Shown here: positions 1-6,002 of the stretch, piece after piece
How the letters are laid out: every line of letters starts with the position of its first letter
How positions within the stretch are numbered: position 1 is the first letter of the stretch
NCBI GenBank assembly: GCA_934316925.1
Contig: CAKREC010000062.1
Location: 1 to 9,620 of the forward strand
Length of the DNA: 9,620 bases
Direction of reading: 5' to 3'
From: an uncultured Eubacterium sp.
GTDB taxonomy: Bacteria; Bacillota; Clostridia; Lachnospirales; Lachnospiraceae
Position numbers and translations under genes: made by a program
The notes under the pieces: generated by a model
What the model saw: the letters and a program-made list of their open reading frames with translations, nothing else
Database searches by the model: none
Told to the model about the DNA's origin: nothing

Positions 1-1
1 C

Positions 2-859
2 TTCCGGATGGTTTTAAAGGCGACTGCTGAATTTTTTCAACAGAGAGAGATCCCTTTTTATCACAAGATGTCTCATGAAGGTGTGCTGCGGCATTTACTG
101 GTAAGAAAAGCAAGAAAAACAGGACAGCTTTTAGTCTGTCTGGTTACTACTTCACAGGCAGCATTGGATCTGGATTTGTACAGGGATGTTTTGTTATCTT
201 TGCCAATTGAAGGGGAATATGCGGGAATTTTGCATATGACTAATGATTCACTTTCGGATGTGGTGCAGTCGGATCACACCAGAGTGTTGTACGGCGAGCC
301 TTTCTTTTATGAAGAAATACTCGGACTTCAGTTTAAGATCACACCGTTTTCTTTTTTTCAGACCAATTCGGCCGGGGCAGAGGTGTTATATGATCTGGCC
401 CGCAGTTATGTAGGAGATATCGAGGGCAAGATCGTCTTTGATCTTTATAGTGGCACGGGTACGATCGCGCAGGTGCTTGCACCGGTAGCAAAAGAGGTCA
501 TCGGTGTTGAAATTGTAGAAGAAGCCGTTGTTTCGGCAAAAGAAAATGCCGCAAGAAATCATTTGGACAATTGCACCTTTATTGCCGGAGATGTCTTAAA
601 GGTGATTGATGACATCGAGACAAAACCGGATATGATCGTTCTGGATCCTCCACGGGAGGGGATTCATCCGAAAGCACTGCCTAAGATTTTAGATTATAGT
701 GTAAAAAATATCGTATATATTTCGTGCAAGCCAACATCACTTGCAAGGGATTTAGAAGTTATATTGCAGTATGGCTATGAGCCGGTTGTTGCACACTGTG
801 TGGACATGTTTCCTTGGACAAGAGGAATTGAGACAGTAGTAAAATTTGTAAAAAAATGA
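2..859 (+). CDS. rlmD: 23S rRNA (uracil-C5)-methyltransferase, TrmA/RlmD family, C-terminal part (5' end outside window)
   Basis: SAM-dependent enzyme that methylates C5 of a uridine in 23S rRNA. In Firmicutes one paralogue (RlmCD) can modify both U747 and U1939, so the exact target is not settled here. The frame is open to the left edge and family members are about 450 residues, so the N-terminal TRAM/iron-sulfur part is missing. Numbering from the ATG at position 8, the SAM-binding motif FDLYSGTGT is at about 144-152, the DPPREG motif at 213-218, and the catalytic cysteine of YISCKPTSLARDL is C240. The end motif DMFPWTRGIETV carries the likely general base E275. The ATG at 8 is probably internal, because the segment after it aligns with mid-protein family sequence (GVLRHLLVRKARKTG). 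The stop overlaps the next gene's ATG as ATGA, suggesting one transcript with translational coupling. Family assignment is very secure; the exact rRNA position is inference. Confidence 0.93.
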   Translation, partial: FRMVLKATAEFFQQREIPFYHKMSHEGVLRHLLVRKARKTGQLLVCLVTTSQAALDLDLYRDVLLSLPIEGEYAGILHMTNDSLSDVVQSDHTRVLYGEPFFYEEILGLQFKITPFSFFQTNSAGAEVLYDLARSYVGDIEGKIVFDLYSGTGTIAQVLAPVAKEVIGVEIVEEAVVSAKENAARNHLDNCTFIAGDVLKVIDDIETKPDMIVLDPPREGIHPKALPKILDYSVKNIVYISCKPTSLARDLEVILQYGYEPVVAHCVDMFPWTRGIETVVKFVKK

Positions 860-1485
860 GAGAACACAAAGGTATGTTTCGATATGTAGAGGATATGCTT
901 TACAGTTATGATCGAAAAAAAGGAAATAAAAGTAAAAATCGTATTGGATATGACCGGTATCGTCATACGCTCCGGGTGTATCAGTGGATGTTACGCATTA
1001 CCAAGGAATTAAAGGATGACAGGCTGGATGTGGAATCTTTGAAGATTGCAACCATATTTCATGATGTGGGATATGCTTGTGGGACACAGGAAGGCCATGC
1101 TTCCAAAAGTTCTGACATATGCAGGGAGTATTTGGAACGCAGAAATTATAAACCGGAGCAGATTGATTTTATCTGTTATTTAATTGAGGAACATTCTACG
1201 AAAAAGCTTTTTCATGAAAAGACAACGCCGACAGAGCTTGTTGTTTTGATGGAAGCGGATATGCTCGACGATACAGGGGCAATGGGAATCATATTGGATA
1301 CATGGATTGCTTCAAAAGAAGAGGCGCCGACATTCGAAGCCATCTGCCGGCATATGGAAAAGTACACATACAGACATATGAAGCAGATGGAATTTGTTAC
1401 AGCGCCGGGAAGAAAATTCTGGCATGAAAAGCGTAAACTTGTCAATGAATTTTTAAGCCAGTTTCAACGGGATTTGGGAATGTAA
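856..1485 (+). CDS. HD-domain phosphohydrolase of unknown substrate
   Basis: A 209-residue soluble protein of the HD metal-dependent phosphohydrolase superfamily. The expected metal ligands are visible: H37 in RYRHTLRVY, the H69-D70 pair in TIFHDVGY, and D135 in EADMLDD. H81 (GHASKS) and H113 (EEHS) sit where YpgQ-like and RNase Y-like HD proteins often carry extra ligands. There is no signal peptide or membrane segment, so it is presumably cytosolic. It starts at an ATG overlapping the stop of the rRNA methyltransferase gene (ATGA). No good Shine-Dalgarno precedes it, so translation probably depends on ribosomes finishing the upstream gene. An ATG at 874 has an AAAGG only one base away, which is too close to be preferred. 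The 3' end overlaps the convergent phospholipase-like gene by 22 bases. Substrate is unknown; a nucleotide or nucleotide-like phosphate ester is only a family-level guess. Confidence 0.85.
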   Translation: MREHKGMFRYVEDMLYSYDRKKGNKSKNRIGYDRYRHTLRVYQWMLRITKELKDDRLDVESLKIATIFHDVGYACGTQEGHASKSSDICREYLERRNYKPEQIDFICYLIEEHSTKKLFHEKTTPTELVVLMEADMLDDTGAMGIILDTWIASKEEAPTFEAICRHMEKYTYRHMKQMEFVTAPGRKFWHEKRKLVNEFLSQFQRDLGM

Positions 1486-2291
1486 GGCTCATTGCTGTTA
1501 AAGGTAGTGTGGAAACGGGGATTTAACGGCTGGCCTTCGGTAATTGTTTTGTGGAAATCTACGATCAGCTCCTGGGTGGGTGCGATTGCAGAATCATAGA
1601 TATACTGCAGACTCTGATTCGTCTTGGCTGCATATTTTTTAGGATGCAGATCCAACATATGTCCCTCGATCTCGTCATAGCACATGGACAGTTTCATGGC
1701 ACCGCGGATCAGGCTTCGGCGCAAGCCTTTATCATTGGTAAACAGCCATTTGTAAAAACGCATACTGTATATTGATTCGTGAATTTTTTTCATAGGGATT
1801 TCAAAGGCTTCGTAAGCTTTTTGTACCGTACTGGTCACTGCCTTATTGATCTTTACCAGACGCCATACCGGATAGGTAAGAGGAGCGATCCCATGCGTCC
1901 GCATCAGATGGCGGTCAAATTCATTTTCGATCGCGAGGTGGTTATATCCCGGCTGTTTGGAAGCAGGGATGACATATGAGTGGCATTCACTGTCCAGCAT
2001 AAAATGGCAGATGAATCCCATGGTATAGGCATAGACTCCGGAATCGGTTCCTTCACGGTGGATCACCGGGATCAGGTGTCTTAAAAAAGTGTCAAATGGT
2101 CGTTTGTGCTGCCAATGTCCAATCTGATTGGTACGCACTTTAAATACGGGAAGATAGAAAAAAAGAAAATCCGGTCCCTGAAGACCTGCGAAAAATTCGT
2201 CTTTATGATGTTCAATGATCGTTCTTAGTTCTTTTGGAAGTCCGGCATGGACATCTTTTCCAAATACATGATGTGTATAAATACAAGGCAT
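1464..2291 (-). CDS. Zinc-dependent phospholipase C-like protein, no signal peptide
   Basis: A 275-residue protein of the Zn-dependent phospholipase C family (Zn_dep_PLPC), related to Bacillus cereus PC-PLC and clostridial alpha-toxin. The zinc-ligand pattern is readable: H7/H8 in YTHHVFG, D41 in GPDFLF, H59/H62 in HWQHKRP, H96 and D100 in CHFMLD, H104, and H118 and E122 in HLAIE. The H-x3-D then H then H-x3-E order and spacing closely follow the known enzymes. Unlike those secreted enzymes there is no N-terminal signal sequence, and therefore no processed N-terminal tryptophan to bind zinc. A cytosolic location is inferred. Many Clostridia carry such a protein and I know of no established role. 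The start is supported by a strong GGGAGG seven bases upstream. It is the only minus-strand gene here, divergent from pgeF and overlapping the HD gene tail to tail. Family call is firm; enzymatic activity is unproven. Confidence 0.86.
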   Translation of the reverse strand: MPCIYTHHVFGKDVHAGLPKELRTIIEHHKDEFFAGLQGPDFLFFYLPVFKVRTNQIGHWQHKRPFDTFLRHLIPVIHREGTDSGVYAYTMGFICHFMLDSECHSYVIPASKQPGYNHLAIENEFDRHLMRTHGIAPLTYPVWRLVKINKAVTSTVQKAYEAFEIPMKKIHESIYSMRFYKWLFTNDKGLRRSLIRGAMKLSMCYDEIEGHMLDLHPKKYAAKTNQSLQYIYDSAIAPTQELIVDFHKTITEGQPLNPRFHTTFNSNEPYIPKSR

Positions 2292-2298
2292 ATTTTTT

Positions 2299-2304
2299 CC
2301 TCCC
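2299..2304 (-). promoter_or_regulatory. Strong ribosome binding site of the phospholipase-like gene
   Basis: On the minus strand this reads GGGAGG, followed by seven A/T bases and the ATG ending at 2291. It fixes the start of the protein at MPCIYTHH, which matches the usual N-terminus of this family. Confidence 0.8.
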
Positions 2305-2323
2305 GTAACAAATTACTGCTAGT

Positions 2324-2352
2324 AGTATATCAAAAAAATATTGAAATATAAA
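2324..2352 (-). promoter_or_regulatory. Probable sigma-A promoter of the phospholipase-like gene
   Basis: Read on the minus strand, a -35 like TTTATA (2347-2352) is followed by a 17-base A/T-rich spacer and a -10 TATACT (2324-2329). The -10 matches consensus at five of six positions and the -35 at four. Transcription would begin near 2317, giving a leader of about 25 bases that contains the GGGAGG site. The -35 lies over the ribosome binding site region of the divergent pgeF gene. I could not find an equally good rightward promoter in this gap. Confidence 0.5.
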
Positions 2353-2357
2353 GGTGG
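2351..2357 (+). promoter_or_regulatory. Ribosome binding site deciding the pgeF start
   Basis: AAGGTGG lies five bases before the ATG at 2363. A GTG at 2354 in the same frame is inside this site and cannot be served by it, so the ATG at 2363 is the better start. Confidence 0.75.
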
Positions 2358-2362
2358 CATTT

Positions 2363-3193
2363 ATGAATATTACAAAAAGAGAGAAAAATGGAGTTGTATA
2401 TTTTACGTTTCCGATCTTTGATTCGTATGATCTTGTGCATGGATTTTCTACGAAGACCGGTGGGGTGAGTGAAGGTGAATTTGCTTCCATGAATCTGAGT
2501 TTTAACCGGAATGATGAAAGGGAGCGTGTGCTGGAAAATCATCGACGGTTCGCAGAAGCGGTTGGATATGAAACAGAGCATTTGGTTTTATCGGATCAGA
2601 TCCATGAAACAAAAGTAGTAAAGGTTACCAGGGACGATTGTGGAAAAGGAATTTACCGCGATTCTGATCTGACAGGGGTGGACGGACTTATGACACAGGA
2701 TGAGAAGGTTACGCTTATGACATTTTATGCTGATTGTGTGCCACTCTTTTTTTACGATCCGGTTCAAAAGGTGGTGGCATCCAGTCATTCCGGGTGGCGT
2801 GGCACTGTGTCGAAAATGGGTGCTGTCACCGTACGCAGGATGGGAGAAGTGTATGGGTGCCGGCCGGAAAATATCATTGCGGTCGTTGGTCCATCTATTT
2901 GTCAGGATTGTTATGAAGTGAGTGAGGATGTTGTAGACGAGTTTGCGAAATGTTTTCCGGCAGAACAGATGAAAGAACTTGCAATCGCCAAGGAAGATCA
3001 CAAATATCAGTTGGATCTGTGGCGCGCCAATGAGTGGATACTGCGGGAAGCAGGAGTAAAACAGGAACATCTGCAGGTAAGCGGCATGTGTACCTGCTGC
3101 CATCATGATCTTTTGTTCTCCCATCGATATACAAAGGGAAGAAGAGGAAATCTGGCAGGCGTGATCACATTGTCCCCTAAAAGTGAGAGTTAG
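2363..3193 (+). CDS. pgeF: Peptidoglycan editing factor / purine nucleoside phosphorylase, YfiH (laccase-domain) family
   Basis: A 276-residue member of the YfiH/DUF152 'multicopper polyphenol oxidase' family. Despite that old name, characterised members act on purine nucleosides (adenosine phosphorylase and deaminase activities, as in mammalian FAMIN/LACC1), and E. coli YfiH has been described as a peptidoglycan editing factor. The zinc triad is present: H81 in DQIHETKV, C125 in YADCVPLFF, and H142 in SSHSGWRG. Other family motifs are HGFSTKTGGVSEG near 26-38, VVGPSICQDCYEV near 174-186, and the C-terminal CTCCHHDLLFSHR. Length is normal and no signal peptide is seen. The gene stands divergent from the phospholipase-like gene and is followed after a short gap by queH, so it probably leads an operon with queH and apbE. 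Which in vivo activity matters here cannot be told from the sequence. Confidence 0.9.
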   Translation: MNITKREKNGVVYFTFPIFDSYDLVHGFSTKTGGVSEGEFASMNLSFNRNDERERVLENHRRFAEAVGYETEHLVLSDQIHETKVVKVTRDDCGKGIYRDSDLTGVDGLMTQDEKVTLMTFYADCVPLFFYDPVQKVVASSHSGWRGTVSKMGAVTVRRMGEVYGCRPENIIAVVGPSICQDCYEVSEDVVDEFAKCFPAEQMKELAIAKEDHKYQLDLWRANEWILREAGVKQEHLQVSGMCTCCHHDLLFSHRYTKGRRGNLAGVITLSPKSES

Positions 3194-3194
3194 T

Positions 3195-3200
3195 AGGTGA
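3195..3200 (+). promoter_or_regulatory. Ribosome binding site of queH, favouring the second of two ATGs
   Basis: AGGTGA directly abuts an ATG at 3201 and is three bases from a second in-frame ATG at 3204. The anti-SD core AGG is six bases from the second ATG, so 3204 is the preferred start. The difference is a single methionine. Confidence 0.5.
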
Positions 3201-3203
3201 ATG

Positions 3204-3830
3204 ATGAATACAAGAAATTATCAAAAAGAATTGGATCAGATCATACAGAAAAATCAGACGTCAGGAATAAAGCCGACACTTTTTTTACACTGTTGCTGTG
3301 CGCCCTGCAGCAGTTATGTATTAGAGTATCTGCATTCTTATTTTCAGATCACGATCTTTTTTTATAATCCGAATATTACCAAAGAGGAAGAATATGAGAA
3401 GAGAAAAGCAGAACTGAAACGCTATCTTGCAGAAGTCCCTTTTGGAGATGAGATTGCGATACAGGATTGTGATTACGAGAAAGAAAAATATCTGGATTCG
3501 ATAAAGGGACTGGAAAAAGAACCGGAGCGAGGGAAACGCTGTGAAGTGTGTTTTCGACTGCGGTTGGAGGAAACTTGCAGGCAGGCGGTCAGGCAGAATT
3601 TTGACTATTTTTGCACGACACTGTCCATAAGCCCACATAAGGATGCGGGACTGCTGATGCAGATTGGCGAAGAACTTGCCAGAGATAACCCGGTCACATA
3701 TTTACCATCGGATTTTAAAAAGAGAAATGGCTATAAGCGAAGCATAGAATTATCGAGAGAGTATCAGTTGTATCGACAGGATTATTGTGGCTGTGTGTTT
3801 TCCAAAAGAGAACGGGAAGAACAGAGGTGA
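3204..3830 (+). CDS. queH: Epoxyqueuosine reductase QueH (DUF208)
   Basis: Carries out the last step of queuosine biosynthesis in tRNA, reducing epoxyqueuosine to queuosine. QueH is the cobalamin-independent, non-homologous replacement for QueG. The 208-residue protein shows the family's cysteine set: HCCCAPC (C30, C31, C32, C35), CEVC (C113, C116) and a C-terminal YCGC (C195, C197). These are used for a [4Fe-4S] cluster and a nearby metal/disulfide centre in characterised QueH. The motifs FYNPNI, TTLSISPHKD and FKKRNGYKRSIEL are also typical of the family. It starts ten bases after the pgeF stop and ends inside the ribosome binding site of apbE. No other queuosine genes are in the window, so the pathway, or salvage of a precursor, must be encoded elsewhere. 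I used the ATG at 3204; 3201 would add one residue. Confidence 0.93.
   Translation: MNTRNYQKELDQIIQKNQTSGIKPTLFLHCCCAPCSSYVLEYLHSYFQITIFFYNPNITKEEEYEKRKAELKRYLAEVPFGDEIAIQDCDYEKEKYLDSIKGLEKEPERGKRCEVCFRLRLEETCRQAVRQNFDYFCTTLSISPHKDAGLLMQIGEELARDNPVTYLPSDFKKRNGYKRSIELSREYQLYRQDYCGCVFSKREREEQR
3823..3830 (+). promoter_or_regulatory. Ribosome binding site of apbE overlapping the queH stop
   Basis: AGAGGTGA ends with the TGA stop of queH and lies four bases before a GTG at 3835. This supports GTG 3835 as the apbE start and suggests translational coupling with queH. Confidence 0.7.
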
Positions 3831-3834
3831 TTGG

Positions 3835-4821
3835 GTGCAAAAAAACATATGGATGCTTTGCGCTTTTCTGTGTGTCGTATTATGTGGCTGCGAAAAGTCA
3901 GCAGCACAACAGGATACGGTTACAAAAGAAGTGTTTGCGATGGATACGGTGATGGATCTGTCGATCACAGACCCGGATGCCGGAACTTATATGAACGATG
4001 TCGTAAAAATGATCAATGCGTATGATGGACTCTGGAATGTAAATAAGGAAGACAGTGATATAGCCAAGTTGAATGAAAAAAAGAAATTACAGGTACAGAC
4101 GGAAACCTACGATATTATTCAAAAATCAATTAACTATGCGAAAAAGACCAATGGCTGTTTTGATATTACGCTGTTTCCGGTGGTAAAAGCATGGGGATTT
4201 ACGACAGAAGAAGAAAAAGTGCCAGATGCAGATACCTTACAAAAAGCATTACAGAAGGTGGGATACCGCAATGTTGTATTGAAAGAAGATCATCTGGTCG
4301 AACTGAAAAATCAAAGTGAGATCGATGTCGGTGCGATTGCAAAAGGCTATCTTTCCGAAGCGATCATGACTTACTTAATAGAAAAAAATGTCTCCAGCGC
4401 CATGGTATCGCTCGGAGGAAATGTGCAGACGATCGGACAAAAAAACGGAAGTGAAAATTACCGCATTGGGATTACAGACCCGAAAGATGGCACCAGTGTA
4501 TATGGAATTGTTTCACTCCACGACAAAGCGGTTGTAACCAGTGGGATCTATCAACGCTATTTTGAGGAAAATGGTAAGGTGTATCACCACATTATGGATT
4601 ATCGGACCGGAGCACCGGCAGAAAATGATCTGGCCAGTGTGACCGTGATCGCAGAAGATGGGACGATGGCAGATGCCTACGCAACAGCACTGTTTGTTAT
4701 GGGGGAAGAAGAAGCGATTGCGTTTCAGAAAAAGGAAGCCGATTTTGAAATGATCCTCATACGGAAAGACGGCAGCTTTTATCAAAGTGCCGGAGCGGGG
4801 ATGCAGCGCGTTGAAAATTGA
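3835..4821 (+). CDS. apbE: FAD:protein FMN transferase, ApbE lipoprotein
   Basis: Transfers FMN from FAD to a threonine or serine of extracytoplasmic acceptor proteins such as RnfG/NqrC-type subunits, using Mg2+. From the GTG at 3835 the protein is 328 residues, normal for the family. A short hydrophobic signal ends in the lipobox LCGC, with the lipidated cysteine at C19, so it is probably anchored on the outer face of the membrane. Family motifs in order are FAMDTVMDL (34-42), IDVGAIAKGYLSE (163-175), VSLGGNVQTIG (191-201), IGITDP (211-216), VVTSGIYQRYF (233-243), HHIMDYRTG (251-259) and ADAYATALFVMG (279-290), the last carrying metal/FAD-binding residues. A GTG at 3787 would extend the protein into queH and has no matching ribosome site. 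An ATG at 3853 would lose most of the signal peptide. No acceptor protein is encoded in this window. Confidence 0.92.
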   Translation: MQKNIWMLCAFLCVVLCGCEKSAAQQDTVTKEVFAMDTVMDLSITDPDAGTYMNDVVKMINAYDGLWNVNKEDSDIAKLNEKKKLQVQTETYDIIQKSINYAKKTNGCFDITLFPVVKAWGFTTEEEKVPDADTLQKALQKVGYRNVVLKEDHLVELKNQSEIDVGAIAKGYLSEAIMTYLIEKNVSSAMVSLGGNVQTIGQKNGSENYRIGITDPKDGTSVYGIVSLHDKAVVTSGIYQRYFEENGKVYHHIMDYRTGAPAENDLASVTVIAEDGTMADAYATALFVMGEEEAIAFQKKEADFEMILIRKDGSFYQSAGAGMQRVEN

Positions 4822-4839
4822 CAAAAATTGTAGTATATT
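4811..4839 (+). promoter_or_regulatory. Probable sigma-A promoter for the DUF4321 and PHP genes
   Basis: A -35 TTGAAA (4811-4816) is separated by exactly 17 bases from a -10 TATATT (4834-4839), each matching consensus at five of six positions. The -35 lies in the last codons of apbE. Transcription would start near 4846 and give a short leader containing the AAGGAG site. A TTGACA at 4818-4823 is a perfect -35 but lacks a well-spaced -10. Confidence 0.55.
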
Positions 4840-4856
4840 AGTTAGAAAAATGTAAA

Positions 4857-4862
4857 AAGGAG
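4857..4862 (+). promoter_or_regulatory. Ribosome binding site deciding the DUF4321 start
   Basis: AAGGAG lies nine bases before the ATG at 4872 and only three before an in-frame TTG at 4866, so the ATG is preferred. Confidence 0.65.
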
Positions 4863-4871
4863 TCGTTGATT

Positions 4872-5132
4872 ATGGCAAGAGGTGCAGGAAAAAATACATG
4901 GGCATTGTTTTTGCTGATCTTAGCAGGCATTGTTTTAGGAAGTTTTTTGGGCCAGTTGACAAGTGGAGTATCCGCGTTATCCTGGCTTAATTATGGACAG
5001 AGTTTTGGACTCGCCAATCCGGTGAAATTGGATCTGGGAGTGTTGGTTCTCACATTTGGACTTACGATCCGATTCACGATCGGAAGTATTGTGGGAATCA
5101 TTATTGCAGCGGTTATTTACCGGATCATGTAA
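4872..5132 (+). CDS. Small two-helix membrane protein, DUF4321 family
   Basis: An 86-residue protein with a short basic N-terminus (MARGAGKN), a hydrophobic segment at about residues 9-30, a polar central stretch and a second hydrophobic segment at about 52-85. It therefore looks like a two-helix inner-membrane protein. Its length, the N-terminal helix rich in small residues and the C-terminal IGSIVGIIIAAVIYRIM region resemble the DUF4321 family of Clostridia, for which I know no function. It follows apbE after a 50-base gap that contains a good promoter, and it precedes the PHP-family phosphatase by 19 bases, so those two genes are probably co-transcribed. No flavinylation motif (D-G/A/S-x-T type) is present, so it is not an obvious ApbE substrate. 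Existence as a gene is well supported by its ribosome site and composition; the family name is from recognition only. Confidence 0.8.
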   Translation: MARGAGKNTWALFLLILAGIVLGSFLGQLTSGVSALSWLNYGQSFGLANPVKLDLGVLVLTFGLTIRFTIGSIVGIIIAAVIYRIM

Positions 5133-5140
5133 GGAAGAAA

Positions 5141-5146
5141 AGAGGA
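5141..5146 (+). promoter_or_regulatory. Ribosome binding site deciding the PHP-phosphatase start
   Basis: AGAGGA lies five bases before the ATG at 5152. The same frame is open upstream to an ATG at 5056, but that part overlaps the DUF4321 gene and precedes the conserved PHP N-terminus, so the start at 5152 is chosen. Confidence 0.7.
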
Positions 5147-5151
5147 TTGTA

Positions 5152-5910
5152 ATGATTGCTAATTATCATACGCATACATATCGTTGTCATCATGCGATCG
5201 GAAGCGACCGTGAATATGTAGAAGCAGCAATTGCTGCCGGATTTCAGGAAATTGGATTTGCGGATCATGCGCCATTTGTATATCCCAGTGGATTTGTTTC
5301 CTCGATCCGGATGCTTCCGGGTGAGGTAGATGGATATGTTACTTCCCTGTTGGAACTTCGAAAGGAATATCAAAAGGAGATTTCCATCCGGATTGGATTC
5401 GAGAGCGAATATTGTCCGGAACTTCTTCCTTTGCAACAGGAATTGCTGGCGGATTATCCGATCGATTATATGATCATGGGTCAGCATTTTCTGACACCGG
5501 ATGACGGAGCTCCTTATATGGGAAGTCCGATGCGGGACACAGATCTTTTAAAACGGTATGTGGATTCTATTATTGAAGGAATGGATACTGGCAAATATAA
5601 ATATCTTGCTCATCCGGATCTTGTGAATTATCAGGGAAACCTTGCGGATTATAAACAGCATATGACACGGTTATGTCAGGAAATGAAAAAACGGGAAATT
5701 CCGTTGGAATTTAACTTATTGGGATTCGCCGAAGCCAGACATTATCCGAATGAAACATTTTGGCAGATCGTGGGAGAGACCGGCAATGATGTGATCTTTG
5801 GATCGGATGCTCACAGACCGGATCAGACCTGGAATCCGGCTGTTCATGAAGAGGCAATGAAGATCATTTGCAAATATCAATTGCAACTGATTTCAATGTT
5901 AAATTTTTAA
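5152..5910 (+). CDS. PHP-family phosphatase, histidinol-phosphatase (HisJ)-like
   Basis: A 252-residue metal-dependent phosphoesterase of the PHP superfamily. It begins directly with the metal-binding NYHTHT motif (H6, H8). The other expected ligands are H14 or a neighbour in RCHHA, D38-H39 in ADHAPF, E84 in IGFESEY, H112 in GQHF, H154 in AHPD, and D219 and H221 in GSDAH. This order and the total length fit HisJ-type histidinol-phosphatases, which hydrolyse L-histidinol phosphate in the eighth step of histidine synthesis. No other histidine gene is nearby, and the PHP family includes enzymes for other small phosphates, so the substrate is inferred only. It is cytosolic by appearance. It lies 19 bases after the DUF4321 gene and probably shares its promoter. 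A weak hairpin terminator follows. Confidence 0.85.
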   Translation: MIANYHTHTYRCHHAIGSDREYVEAAIAAGFQEIGFADHAPFVYPSGFVSSIRMLPGEVDGYVTSLLELRKEYQKEISIRIGFESEYCPELLPLQQELLADYPIDYMIMGQHFLTPDDGAPYMGSPMRDTDLLKRYVDSIIEGMDTGKYKYLAHPDLVNYQGNLADYKQHMTRLCQEMKKREIPLEFNLLGFAEARHYPNETFWQIVGETGNDVIFGSDAHRPDQTWNPAVHEEAMKIICKYQLQLISMLNF

Positions 5911-5925
5911 CTTTTATTTCAGATA

Positions 5926-5946
5926 AAAAAAGGAATTTCCTTTTTT
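5926..5946 (+). terminator. Weak rho-independent-like hairpin after the PHP gene
   Basis: The sequence can form a nine-base-pair stem, AAAAAAGGA with TCCTTTTTT, around an ATT loop, so the T-run is part of the stem. GC content is low (two G:C pairs), which makes it a weak terminator on paper, but its place 15 bases after the stop and before a fresh gene block fits the role. This 92-base gap (5911-6002) holds no other clear feature. Confidence 0.45.
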
Positions 5947-6002
5947 GTGTTGTATACTCTAAAATGTAGCGTTTTGTTATTGGATAGATTGGAGTGTAAT
6001 AT

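Noticed and set aside
2588..3124. A 178-codon open frame on the minus strand, antisense to pgeF.
   Set aside because: It lies wholly under a well-supported gene, its translation has no recognisable domain, and it has no convincing ribosome site. It is best explained as a shadow of pgeF codons.
3787..3834. Upstream GTG start for apbE at 3787.
   Set aside because: It would overlap the 3' end of queH by 44 bases, has no suitable ribosome site, and would put a charged stretch before the lipoprotein signal. GTG 3835 has AGAGGTGA at good spacing.
5068..5084. Perfect inverted repeat TCCGAT-5-ATCGGA.
   Set aside because: It is inside the DUF4321 coding sequence, has only six pairs and no T-run, and is explained by Arg/Ile/Gly codons.
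4872..5132. DUF4321 protein as a possible ApbE flavinylation target because of adjacency.
   Set aside because: No D-G/A/S-x-T-S/A/T-like acceptor motif is present, and a promoter separates it from apbE.
5947..6002. Promoter for the dgt-dnaG-rpoD block (TATACT at 5953-5958 or TAAAAT at 5960-5965).
   Set aside because: Neither has an acceptable -35 at 16-18 bases upstream, because that region is the terminator hairpin. Not reported as a feature.
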